Source of the DNA: Hypholoma sublateritium FD-334 SS-4
Lineage: Eukaryota; Basidiomycota; Agaricomycetes; Agaricales; Strophariaceae
Direction: 5' to 3'
Length of the DNA: 40,573 bases
Assembly: GCA_000827495.1 (NCBI GenBank)
Contig: KN817688.1
Coordinates: 18,849-59,421, forward strand
Numbering within the stretch: position 1 is the stretch's first letter; each line of letters begins with the position of its first letter. The position numbers and the translations under genes are program-made. Below the pieces are notes generated by a model that did not search any database, was not told where the DNA came from, and worked only from the letters and a program-made list of their open reading frames with translations. Below, piece by piece: positions 10,287 through 20,900 of the stretch.

Positions 10287-11557
10287 ATGAAGACACTAGT
10301 TCCATTAGACGACCTTGCGCACATTATCGACATATTGGCCGTTAAACCAGATAACCAGTCTCTCCGAGAACTCTCACGGACTTGTAAATTCATGGTGCCA
10401 CTATGCCGCAGACACCTCTTCTCATCGGTTAGACTACGGTCGAACTCCAACACACCGAAACAGATTGGCCTGGTCCACTTTCTCAGCGGGTCCCCGGACG
10501 TCGCTTGCCGCATCAAAAAACTGTCTTACATTGTCAAGCCTCATGCGCCTAGTTCCCGGCAAATAATTGATATACTCGAGGTCCTGCGCAGTCAATCAAC
10601 CTCCTTGCAGTCGGTCTCACTCTCCTCCGAGTCAGTTAGATGCTCCGACTGGAATGCACTCCAAGAACCTACAAAATCGCTTCTTATATCCTTGATGCAG
10701 CTTCCAACAGTAACTCACCTCCAACTCAGGTACTTAAAGAACTTTCCACTTGTCGCTCTCTCGCTTTGCAGTAACCTCGCCGATATCTCGGTCCACAACG
10801 TATTCGAAGCGCCTTCAAGTTCTTATGCAGATCAGATCATTACGCGCTCTAAAGTTCCGACACCAGTATCATTGCGTATCGGAGATTTTAATTTTGCCAT
10901 TTCAGTCCTCATGCGTCCTCCAGGCCCAAATATAATCGACCCAATCATTGACTTCAGCTGTCTTGAGAACGCCTCCTTCAATATTTGTGTTGCCAGTGAC
11001 GCCTCGCAAATGGCTGAAATCTTAAAAATGGTGACACGGCTTCGAACACTCATCATAGATTGTACGTGATTTCTACAATTACAAAATTGTATCTTCAAAT
11101 TCAAAAAATCGTCCTTCAAAAAGATGAAGACCCATTGCAGCTGGCTGGGTTAGGTTCAAGCCTGGCAACAAATGCCTACCAAACACTCAAATCGGTCATA
11201 TTGTATCTTAATGTGGATAGGGAACACTTTGATCCTTTGTGTGGCCTTACCCTTGCACTGCGACAACTTTCTGGGCACAATGTCCTTGAGGAACTGGATG
11301 TTTCCGTGCTAGTTGAAACAGACGAACCATGTCGTACGGACTCGGACGACTGGTCCGACCTCGACACTGTATTGACAGACCAGAGTGCCTTCCGCATGTT
11401 GCGTCGAGTAACAGTCAAGCTCTTGTGGTACTCTTACCAGCGAGATGAAGTGCAAGTCGCAGACCTTCTGCACAAACTGACTGCAGATCGATTTCCACGG
11501 CTCCTAGAAAGCTCGGCAGTCCAATTTGTATTCAACGAAGAGCACACGTACATCTAA
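10287..11557 (+). CDS. F-box-like protein, tandem paralogue 1 (2 exons)
   Basis: Exons 10287-11061 and 11124-11557 give 402 residues. Near the N-terminus, LVPLDDLAHIIDILAVK, then LRELSRTCKFMVPLCRRHLFSSVRL, has the spacing of a divergent F-box as found in many mushroom proteins. Such proteins usually recruit targets to SCF ubiquitin ligases. The rest looks like irregular leucine-rich repeats (TVTHLQLRYLKNFPLVALSLCSNL; NVLEELDVSVLVE). A conserved acidic stretch, DSDDWSDLDTVL, follows. The 62-base intron lies at the same place and phase in the paralogues at 11772 and 25407. F-box assignment is by pattern; the target is unknown. Confidence 0.85.
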
Positions 11558-11771
11558 TTAGAATTTTCCATTGATGCTCTAAAACGACTTATGATCGATT
11601 ACTTACTATATTCTCGAGCACCAACAGGATTTGTGGAGGAGATGCAGTGCATCAAGTTGGCGCTGAAGCGCTTCGGAGGAGCAGCGGGCCGGCGAGACCA
11701 GTAAGCGACAGTTGTCACCCTTTTTCTTTTCACGACTTCAACATTGCTTCAACATCAACATCAACTTCAAC

Positions 11772-13046
11772 ATGAAGACCCCTGTTCCATTCGACATTCT
11801 TTCATACATTACCAACATATTGGTCATTGAATCAGATAACGAGTCTCTCCGGGCATTCTCACTGCTCTGCAAATTCATGGTTCCACTATGCCGCCAATAT
11901 CTCTTCTCGTCGGTCACACTACGGTCGTCGAAGTCGACCACACCGAAAGGGATCGGCCTAACCCGCTTCCTCAGTGGGTCCCCCGATACTACATGCCGCA
12001 TAAAAAACCTGGAATTTGTCGTTGAGACACCGACATCTACCAGTCAGGATGTACTCGACATACTCAAAATCATGCTCAGTCAGTCAACCTCCCTGCAGTC
12101 AATCACATTTTCCTCGCTCGGATGGCCTGACTGGAATGTACTCCATAAACCAACAAAGGCACTGCTCGTATCCCTGATACAGCTCCCAACAGTGACTCAC
12201 CTCAAACTCGGGGCTATAAAAAACTTTCCACTTGTCGCTCTCTCTTTTTGCAGTGGCCTCACCGACTTCTCCGTCTCTGCTTACCCATACAAAGCGATTT
12301 CTCCTGATTCCGGTCAGATCGTCTCGCGCTCCAAAATTCCGTCTCCGGTATCTTTATATATCAGACATTTTTATTCCGCCATTGCGATCCTCATGCGCCC
12401 TCCAAGCCCCAACGTAATCGACCCAATTATGGACTTCAGCCGCCTTGTGGACGCCTCTTTTCATATTTGTTCTGAGAACGACGCCTCGCAAATGGCTGAA
12501 CTCCTAAAGACGGCAGGTCGGCTTCAAACGCTCTTCATAGATTGTACGTGATCGGTATTGTTATAAAATTGCATCGTCAAATTAAAAACTGGATTTTCTA
12601 AAGATGAAGAAGACCATCCATTGCAACTGGCCGGGCTAGGTTCAAGCCTTGCAATAAATGCCTATCAAACACTCAAATCAGTTAAATTAAGCCTCCTTGT
12701 GGATGGGGACCACCACGATCCCTTGTATGGGCTTCCCCTTGAGCTGCAACAACTTTCTGGGAATAACGTCCTCGAAGAGCTGAAAGTTGACGTGCTAGTT
12801 AGCGTCGACAAACCATGTCCCACGGACTCGGATGACTGGTCCGACCTTGATGCTGTATTGACTAAACAGGGTGCCTTTCCCATGTTGCGCCGAGTAACAC
12901 TCAACCTTTTGTGGTCCTCTTGCGATCGAGATGAAGAGGAAGTCGAAGCCCTTTTGGACAGTCTGACTCGAGATCGATTTCCACGGCTCCTACAAAACTC
13001 AGCAATCCACTTTTTATTCAATGCAGAGCACGACTACCTCGATTGA
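11772..13046 (+). CDS. F-box-like protein, tandem paralogue 2 (2 exons)
   Basis: Exons 11772-12543 and 12604-13046 give 404 residues. The start MKTPVPFDILSYITNIL aligns with paralogue 1. An in-frame upstream Met exists, but the extra 20 residues are encoded by a CAACATCAA-rich leader, so I do not use them. The F-box-like segment is LRAFSLLCKFMVPLCRQYLF. The second exon has LQLAGLGSSLAINAYQTLKS and the DSDDWSDLD acidic motif. It lies 214 bases after paralogue 1 in the same direction, a clear tandem duplication. Intron place and phase are conserved (60 bases). The frame is intact, which suggests the gene is functional. Confidence 0.86.
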
Positions 13047-13275
13047 CCTTCATATTTTCTAATTTGATCCATGATTGACTGCTATTGGTATCTTATATTT
13101 AGCTCCCTTCTACCTATATTTTGCTCCGTCAACTGTATTCGAGATATTCTTGTTATAATGCCTCTTGCGGATAAGCTGTGATCTTTACAGATTCCAGGTG
13201 CGTACTGTTGGAAACTGGCGCCAAGATTGCGGACACATGAAGTGGACAACATATATCGCCATGATGCTCTTTTGA

Positions 13276-14949
13276 CTATTCTTCAGAGTATATAGTGTTA
13301 ATACCAAGCGCTTCAAGCGCTCTTATGGTAGTAAATACATGGCCACAGTGAGAGAATCGAACAGTTTTAATGACATATTGTGTTCGAGACCGGGCGCGTA
13401 TGAATTCCATCAGTCCATCAACCTCAGCAGCATGGCCTCGCTCTCCGAGATTGAACGCGTGCTCTAGAACGATAGTCTCCAGCACAGGAAACGGGACCCA
13501 GTCCGCGCCCACATCGCGGAGGTTCATGGCGGGCAACAGGCGCTCCACCGTGCCGGACATCGCCATGTACAGCGTTGTGACCCTTCGGAAGGGCCGCAGG
13601 AGCTCGACGATGCGCTCCTCGCTCAGCGCGGCGGAGTGGATGACATCGACGCGCAGCTGGCGCACCTCAGAGCATGCGGCCTTCAAAATCGACAGGAAGG
13701 CAGGGAAGAGCGCCATGATGTTGGGGCCTGCGTAGCTCGAGAACCAGCCGAAGGAGATGATCGTGTCGTCCGGCCGCTGGTCTTCCAAGCGTCTGCACAT
13801 AAATCCGAGACCAGTCGGCGCGCATGTGAGCGTGAGGCCGTGGTGCAGCACATCCCCGTCCAATAACCTCAGCCTTTCCTGCAGGTGCGACACCATAGAG
13901 TGGAAGAAATCGTCTAGGCATGTTCGGTAGCTACGAACGTCTATCGTGCATGCCGGCGTGAACGGGAAATCCAGATGCTTGAAAAGTATGGAACACGGCT
14001 CGATGTTGCCTGTCAATGCCAGCGATGTAAGGTGCGGCAGAGTGGCGTCCTGAATCGGGTTGGTATCTCGCTCGTAGGGTGAAAATGCGCCGGACAGTTC
14101 GAGCGTGTTTAGATTGGACATGTTCGCAAGAATTTTGAGCCACACTTGTGCGGTAGGCAAGTGCGAGGAAGAAGGCTTGCGGATAATCAACGTCGTGAGA
14201 TTGTAGAATATCGGCGCCTCGAAAAAGCAGCCACATCCCCGCAGATCCAGGACCCTCAGCTGCGGTGCGCAGCCATCGAAGATGTTTTGTGGGAGAGTGA
14301 AATCCTGATCAACCTGCTGCCAAGAGCCTTGAACAACGAAGGAGAGAGTGTGAAGCAGCGGAGCGGGTTTGGATATCCCCTCGGTGATTTGGTCCCACCT
14401 GTCCTTCTTGAATTTGGCGAAAAATCGTCTACACCTGTGAAGGAACGGAGTGACGAAGGCGATTTCGACGTCATCTACTTTCGCAGACGCTAGCAGGTGG
14501 AGGAGCTCTGATATAGATATAGATTTAGCTCCGTTTCGCGCGAGGTCCCGTCTGATCGCAGACCGCGTGTATTCCTCGCTCATGAAATGGGGAGTCAGCG
14601 AAGGGAGTACGACGTCTCCAAAAGGCGCCGACCCTGCCCGCGAAATGACCTGCTTCAACCACTGTGGAGGGTCGGCGAGATCCAGAGAGGCTGCCCAGAG
14701 CATCGGGCATCCGACGACGATTTCCCGCCATGCATGCTGGACCTGGGATGCATACCGCGTTGATTTGCTGGGAATATGGGGATTATCAAGGTCGATGACC
14801 GTGTTGAGCATCAAGATGTCAACCAGTATGTCGTAGGTGAGCAGGGAGATGGGATTTGAGGCATTGTGATGACGACGTTCGTCGACGGTTAAATCCACGC
14901 CCGGCGTGCCGTTGATGCCCAGCGTCACCCTGAGGGCCGACTGACTCAT
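13276..14949 (-). CDS. F-box-like protein with leucine-rich region, intronless
   Basis: A single open frame of 557 residues. After a short leader, ISLLTYDILVDILML leads to a segment ending in VQHAWREIVVGCPMLWAASL. This is the classic layout of agaricomycete F-box-like proteins: a helix, then W-R-x-I-V-x-x-P-x-L-W. The remainder has leucine-rich stretches (LRVLDLRGCGCFFEAPIF, LNTLELSGAF, LPHLTSLALTGNI). It differs from the tandem pair: longer, no intron and not alignable beyond the F-box pattern. It is convergent with paralogue 2. Likely a substrate receptor of an SCF-type ubiquitin ligase, by family only. Confidence 0.85.
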   Translation of the reverse strand: MSQSALRVTLGINGTPGVDLTVDERRHHNASNPISLLTYDILVDILMLNTVIDLDNPHIPSKSTRYASQVQHAWREIVVGCPMLWAASLDLADPPQWLKQVISRAGSAPFGDVVLPSLTPHFMSEEYTRSAIRRDLARNGAKSISISELLHLLASAKVDDVEIAFVTPFLHRCRRFFAKFKKDRWDQITEGISKPAPLLHTLSFVVQGSWQQVDQDFTLPQNIFDGCAPQLRVLDLRGCGCFFEAPIFYNLTTLIIRKPSSSHLPTAQVWLKILANMSNLNTLELSGAFSPYERDTNPIQDATLPHLTSLALTGNIEPCSILFKHLDFPFTPACTIDVRSYRTCLDDFFHSMVSHLQERLRLLDGDVLHHGLTLTCAPTGLGFMCRRLEDQRPDDTIISFGWFSSYAGPNIMALFPAFLSILKAACSEVRQLRVDVIHSAALSEERIVELLRPFRRVTTLYMAMSGTVERLLPAMNLRDVGADWVPFPVLETIVLEHAFNLGERGHAAEVDGLMEFIRARSRTQYVIKTVRFSHCGHVFTTIRALEALGINTIYSEE

Positions 14950-16505
14950 TCCTTACGGATATGACAACGAATAGAATGCGAATTGCGAGAACGAAACGCT
15001 CTACCCTCCGACCTCTGTCAAGCACTGTAACCATCGCTCAGTGTAAGTATGGCACAAGTTGAATTGCAACGTACTCACCGACACAACGTATTTATCGGTT
15101 GTCGTCAAAATCCGAGGTAAACTTCGGAAAAGAACAGGTATCGATATAGGCTTTGCGTGCGAGGCATGGAAGGTTTGTGCGGTGTAGTCAACGTCGGCCT
15201 CGGCCTGGCGTCGTCGTACTAGTTGTACGCCGGCGGCATTTCCCGGAGATGTAGATAAGATGCGGCCCGGGACCCGGAGACTGCTATTGAAATACCTCCC
15301 CCAACATACGCTGCTCGAACTCACCGCGAACGCAACTCAACGCGAACGAGACCTAAACAAACCCTTCCGACATACCTCACTGACCCTAGTCTCTCAATCC
15401 TGAAGATAGATTGGGAGGTGTATCCGGAAGTCAAAGCTACACTGAAGATGAAAGGCGAATCATGGGATTTACAATGCGTCCCGAGGGTAGATCCTGACAT
15501 CCTGCTTAATATGTTGAAGCTTTCAATGCGCGTTTAGAGCTCATCATAATTATCGTGGACGTCCGGTGCTCCGGACATAGAAATATAGGGAGGTAGACGT
15601 TTGCTTGTTAAATTGAACGCCAGACCTGCCAGTGGCGCGATGATGGGAGCACCTTGAGAGCACAAAAAAACTGCGCTGGAGAGGCTACCAGCGTCGCTTC
15701 GGAGATTTTATATTGCTACAACTTGACTTTAATGCACGGTAACTTCTACATGCTTGTGTATCAAGTGTTTAAAAGCATGGTTTTCTCGGTATCCCCAGCA
15801 CTGGATCACATCGTCAAGAACACCCCAGCCGGAAATTCCCCGGCCCAGTTCTTTAATCCGGTCCCCAATGAATAGCGTACTGCCGTCCAACAAACTCATA
15901 TCGACTTTCTCAAGGTCTATCGAACGCGCACACTCAACGGGCGGTGATATCCCTGCTGGAAGTGTCGGTCGATCAGAGCCTCAGGTGGAAATTATTTAGG
16001 TCCGCCTGCCAGGTCGCTCCACCGCCGAAGACAAGGCGCTGGCGGACAGGGGCCGGGTGAGATGAGCCCTTCGCGCTGCAGATGAACGCGGGCCGAGCGC
16101 CCTCGCAGGCCTTCTCTTCTGCCTATTGCTGCCTGCTATCAAAGCGCCAGTGTTCCATGGCGTCCTTCCACGCCACCGCCGCGTCTGCGCACTCTCTTAC
16201 GACTGGCATGTGTGACAAATGGAGGTACGCCGCATAGCTAGCATGACAAGCGCCGTGTCCAATACTTACGCTGATGCCCTCGGCTCAGCGGTTCGTCTGC
16301 CCCAGGTCTTTCGGGCCGCTCCTGAGCCAACCAAGTTGCGTGAAGGCGCGAGATCCGGGCGAACAAGTTGGGCGGGGCGATCAGCTAGCGGCGGGTTGAT
16401 GCGAGAGCTAGAAAGTTAGAAGGCTGCGCCGCGATCTGCCTGATGTAATTTATTTCGTTATCGTCACGGTGGAGCGCGCGCCGCATCTATGACACGCGTT
16501 CTCTA
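14950..16505. other. intergenic with one possible coding remnant
   Basis: No complete gene. On the - strand, about 15989-15733, there is a stop-free stretch of roughly 80 codons containing LEKVDMSLLDGSTLFIGDRI and ISGWGVLDDVIQCWGYREN. It looks protein-like, but it lacks a clear upstream exon and matches no family I know. It may be the last exon of a lost or unfound gene. The rest holds no gene I can support. Confidence 0.3.
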
Positions 16506-17847
16506 TCATACCAACTGGAGTATCCCATCGCGCATGCGGCCCATCTCCTCCTGGAAGTAGCGCATCCCCAGGTAATGTATAACATGCAAAAATATCTTCG
16601 CGCGGCCGTCATTAATCATCGCGAGCAGATTATCGCGCACGCGCGGGCGGAGCTGCGCGGAGAAGATGCTCTCCGCCCAGTCCTGGTCCTCGCGCGCGCT
16701 GTGGTTCTGCTCGAGGAAGAAGCGCAGGCGCAGCTGCCTTATCGGCAGCGCCAGGCTGATCGCGTTCCAGTTCATGATCTCGGAGAGGCCCTGGTCCTGC
16801 GCGCCGAAGAGCGAGCAGAGCACGTCGACCTCCTCGACGGCGCACGCCTGCGGGAGGCGCGCGAGGAAGGCGTAGACGTGCGGCAGCAGCCCGGGCTCCT
16901 GCAGGTGGAAGGACAGGCGGCGGACGTGCGGCAGCCGCGGGTGCGTGAGGAACGCTTCAAAAAGGGGGATGTCCACTGCAAAAGTCAGGCGCTGCGGCAC
17001 ACGACGGGCAGGGGGGCGTACCGCTGGCAGAGAGCATGCAGTGCAGCGCGGACAGGCCGCGCGCGTGCGCGAGGAACTCGGCGAGCAGCGCGTAGCTGCG
17101 CGGGTGGTGCCCCAGCTGGCAGTCGAGGAGCGCGAAGCGCGCGTAGTCGACGAACGCGCGCTTGCCCGGCGGGCGGAGGAGGAACTCGAGGACGGAGTCC
17201 GACCCGCGTGCGGAGATCGCGCGGAGGTTCGCGCGCGTCATTGATCCCCCACCACTTTCAGGGGCGTCCGCCGCGGGCGGCGCGAGCGGGACGTCGAGCA
17301 GGTGCACCGCATGCAGCGCGCCGAACTGCTCGACGACCGACACGGGGAGGCCGACGACGGTCTGCAGGCGCAGCGTGCGCAGGGGCGACGTCGCGAGGAG
17401 CGAGAGGAAGGCGGAGCGCAGCGCGGGGGTGCAGTCCGCCCAGCGCATGGCGACGCGCGCGCCGATGTCGAGGCGCACGAGGTGCGTGAGCTCGGCGAGG
17501 ACGGCGGGGAGCTCGTCGCTGTGCGTGAGCCACTGGGCCTCGCGGCCGTTGCGGGCGTGGGCGCGCAGGGCGCGCACGTACTGCGTGATGTACGGGCTCT
17601 GGACGAGCAGCGCGTGGAAGCGCTCGCCGAGGACGTCGACGCCGGGGCCGGTGGGCTCGGGGTCCCACTTGTAGGGGCTCCCGCTGGCGGAGAGGTCGAC
17701 GGTGGCGAAGAGGTGCTTGCGACACGGGTGCAGGAAGCAGCGCGCGGCGCAGGAGCAGGCCCTGAGTGATTTCAGATCGGCGGAATCGTGGAGGATGTCG
17801 ACGATGGTGTCGATGATGTCCTGGGGCAGGAAGACACTCGGCGGCAT
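16506..17847 (-). CDS. F-box-like protein (2 exons), GC-rich
   Basis: Exons 17847-17022 and 16975-16506 give 431 residues. I start at the Met giving MPPSVFLPQDIIDTIVDILH. An in-frame Met 24 codons upstream is possible. The F-box-like part reads LKSLRACSCAARCFLHPCRK, then HLFATVDLSASGSPYKW. This is the same architecture as the tandem genes at 10.3 and 11.8 kb but more diverged. Leucine-rich stretches follow (LVRLDIGARV, LRTLRLQTVVGLPVSVVEQF, VRRLSFHLQEPGLL). Codon use is strongly GC-biased, like the dehydrogenase-like gene just upstream, which lies in the same orientation. Confidence 0.85.
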
Positions 17848-17958
17848 TTGGTGGTACGCGGTGGGGAGCCATGGGCGGACTTGCGGAAATGGGCGTGAAA
17901 ACATAAGAAGAGATGGCAATCAGCGTGTCATCATTCCGATCTATATATACAATTTTAG

Positions 17959-20900
17959 CTAGGCGATGCGCACGACGACGGTGCCGCCCTCCGCGAGCGG
18001 CCCGCCGTCGACAAACGCATACGGCGCCTGCGCAAACGGCCACACGCGGCCCGCCTCGCCGTCGTCCGCGTCGAGCCCCGCGAGCGGCGGCCGCAGCTGC
18101 CCCGCGCGTCTCGCCGACGTCCTGCCCCTCCCAGTCCACGTCCTGCGCGACGCTCACCCACGCGTACCCCACGCGCCCGCCTTTCTCCGCGTCCCCGGAC
18201 CCCATCCGCAGCGCGCGCAGCCCCGCGCGGAAGTTGTCCCGCGCGCTCGGCACCACGCGCGCGGGCGTGTGCCCCACCAGCGTCGTGAACTGCCCCGCGC
18301 CGCGCCGCAGCGGCACGCCCCCCACCCCGCCAGGCGCGCGCAGCAGCCGCTCGCCCGCGGCCCACACCGCCTTTCCGCCGACGCAGTCGAGCACCGCGTC
18401 GAACACGTCGCCGTCCTCGCGCAGCGCGGCGAGCACGCGCACCGCCGCGCCCTCCGCGCCGCCCTCGCCGTCGTCGAACACCACCTCGTCCGCGCCCCAC
18501 GCGCGCGCGCGGCCCTCCGCGCGGCGCATGAACGCCGCCGCCGCCGCAGGAGGGGCATGCGGCGCGAGCGCACCCAGGGGCACATGCACGGACACGCGCC
18601 ACCCGCGCGCGGCGAGGAGCTGCGCCGCCAGCGCACCCGCCCCATCGTGCCCGCGCAGCACCAGCGCCCGGCGGCGCACCCCGCCCGCGTGCTCCACCCC
18701 GGGCGCCGCGGGCGGCGCGCCCTGCCCCGGCGCCAGCGACCCATAGTCCGCCGTCGCTGGCCCCGGCGCGCGCGGGCCCGCGGTGAACGCGTACACGAGC
18801 GTGCGCACCGCGCGGTACGCGGGCAGCGCACACAGCGGCAGGAGCGCGAGCTGCGCGAGGGCGAGCACCGGCGGGGCGGGCGTGGGCGGCGCGCCAGGGA
18901 GCGCCCACACGGGCCCGCCCGCGGCGTCGGCGCTGTGCGGCGCGGGCACGCGCTGGATGCGGTGCCGGTCGACGACGATGAACTCGGTAAGCGCGCCGGC
19001 CTGCAACGAACGCGCACAATAATCAGCCTAGCCCCGCACCACCGCCGCGCCGCGCTTCCCTTCTCTTCTCACATACCTTGCGCACATCAAGCAGCCCCAC
19101 GACCCACTCGCCCTTCCTCACCACCTCCTCGCCGACGTCCCACCCGCACTCGAGCACGCGCCCCACGAACGCGCGCCCGGGGATGTACCCCACCTCCGCG
19201 ACCGGCGTCCCCTTGATCGCGCGTGCCTTGCCCTTGGCCCCCGCCCCACCCTCCGCCTGGGCGTCGGCGCCCTTCGTGGCATTGGGGGGCGACGGCGGTG
19301 TGCTCCGCTTGAGGGAGAACGAGCGCTTCGGGTGCGATATCTCGCGCTTCGTCGGCGTCGACTGCGCGCTGCTCCCGCTCCCACCGCCGCCCTGCGTGCT
19401 CTTGCCCGCACTCGGCACAGCGGTCGCCGCGCGCTGCAGCCCCACATCGGCAGGGCGCCGCCCGCGCGCGAGGCGCAGGCTGAGCGAGCGCCCGAGCGCG
19501 GCGAGCGCGCCCTTCTTCGCGGGCGTCGTCGCGGGCGACGAGTGCGCGAGCGTCGACGGCGTGTCGTCTGTGTCCGCCTCATCCACCCCACCTTCCCCTA
19601 CCCCTTCCCCTTCCCCACCTACCCCACCTGCCCCTTCCCCCACACCCGCCTCCACCTCCCCCTCAGCCGCACCTACAACCTCCGCACCCCCCTCCGCAAG
19701 CCGCAGCCCCGCCCCCACCAACCGCGCATCCACCCCGTCCAGCGCGACCGCCCACACCTGCACCAGCACGCCGCCCCTTGGCACACTTCCCGGCGGCGCG
19801 CGGTACGCCGTGAACGCGAGCGGGCTGATGGGCGGCACGCCCCGTGCGATCTCGCCGGGGGGGCGCTTCGTCAGCTTCGCCGGGGCGCCCGTCGTGCGGG
19901 GCGCAGTCGCATGATTTGGATGCGGGTGCGTGTGGGAGCTACTCGCGCGCGCGCTCGCACTCGGCCCGCGCGCGAGCCCAAGCCGCCCGAGCACCCCGCC
20001 CGCCGCGCGCGCCCCAAGCCCGCGCGTCACCTCGACGCTCGCCATCGTCGCCTGCGCGAGGCCCGTCTGCGTCAGGTCCACGCGCCCCCCTCCTCCCCCT
20101 GCCCCCTTCCCCCCTATCCCTATACCCATCCCCGCGCCCGGCCCCACACCCGACGCCGGCGGCGGCGCGCGCGGCACCACCAGCGCACTATACCCGCGCG
20201 TCCCATTGCTCGGCAGCGCGCCCGCCGCGGCGAACGCCGCCGCGCGCGCGTGCGCCTCCGCCGCGAGCGTCTTCGGCTGCGCGCCGCCGCGCGAAGTGGA
20301 GGAGGAGGAGGACGCGCTTGAGGAGCGGTCGGCTTCGCTTGCGCGGCGCGCTGCCCCTCCTCCTCCCTTGCCCACACCTCCGCCGACACCTCCACCACCG
20401 CCCCCAACGCCAACGCCAACACCCACCACCCCCGTATGCCGCAACCCCCTCCCGGGCGCAACGCCCCAGTCCCACCCAGGCGGCGTCATCGACCCCTCGC
20501 GCGCGTGCGCCGGCGGGGCGTCCTCGTCCTCCTCGTACAGCGCGTCCATCGCGCTCCCGAGCGCGCTGAGCGCCGAGCCGGGCTTCGCCATCGGGGGCTT
20601 CTTGCGCGCGGGTGGGGGTGCTTTTGGTGGTGTTGGGGCGTGTGCGCTTGATTGTGAATGTGATTGTGATTGGGCTGTTGCTGGTGTTGGGGGGTGTGCT
20701 GGGGGGTGTGGTGGTGCGGGTGCTTGGGCTTGGGCCGGCGCCAGCGCAGGCGCGGGCTTCCGGAGCAGCGCGCCGCTCGTCGTGCGCGGGGCGCTGGCGC
20801 TGCTCGCACTACTCGCGGGCCGCGCGCTGCTCGCGCCGCTCGTCGGGCGCGATGCGCTATCTCCTCTCGTCGTCGTCGGCGGCGCGGGCGTGCTCGTCGG

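Larger units (their letters stand above)
9399..13046. repeat. segmental duplication, copy A
   Basis: This block (mitochondrial-type gene on -, then two F-box-like genes on +) has an inverted counterpart at 24146-26454. Gene order, divergent orientation and intron positions match, and so does the 3' flank of the small gene (for example GAGCTACATGA, GCCAATGTGAT, ACATCGAACATCA, GTGTGGACTACA with small changes). Outer limits are approximate. Confidence 0.85.

Noticed and set aside
17913..19216. Long Arg/Pro/Ala-rich open frames on + across 18-21 kb
   Set aside because: They are antisense shadows caused by very high GC, which removes stop codons. The - strand model has domain support and splice sites.
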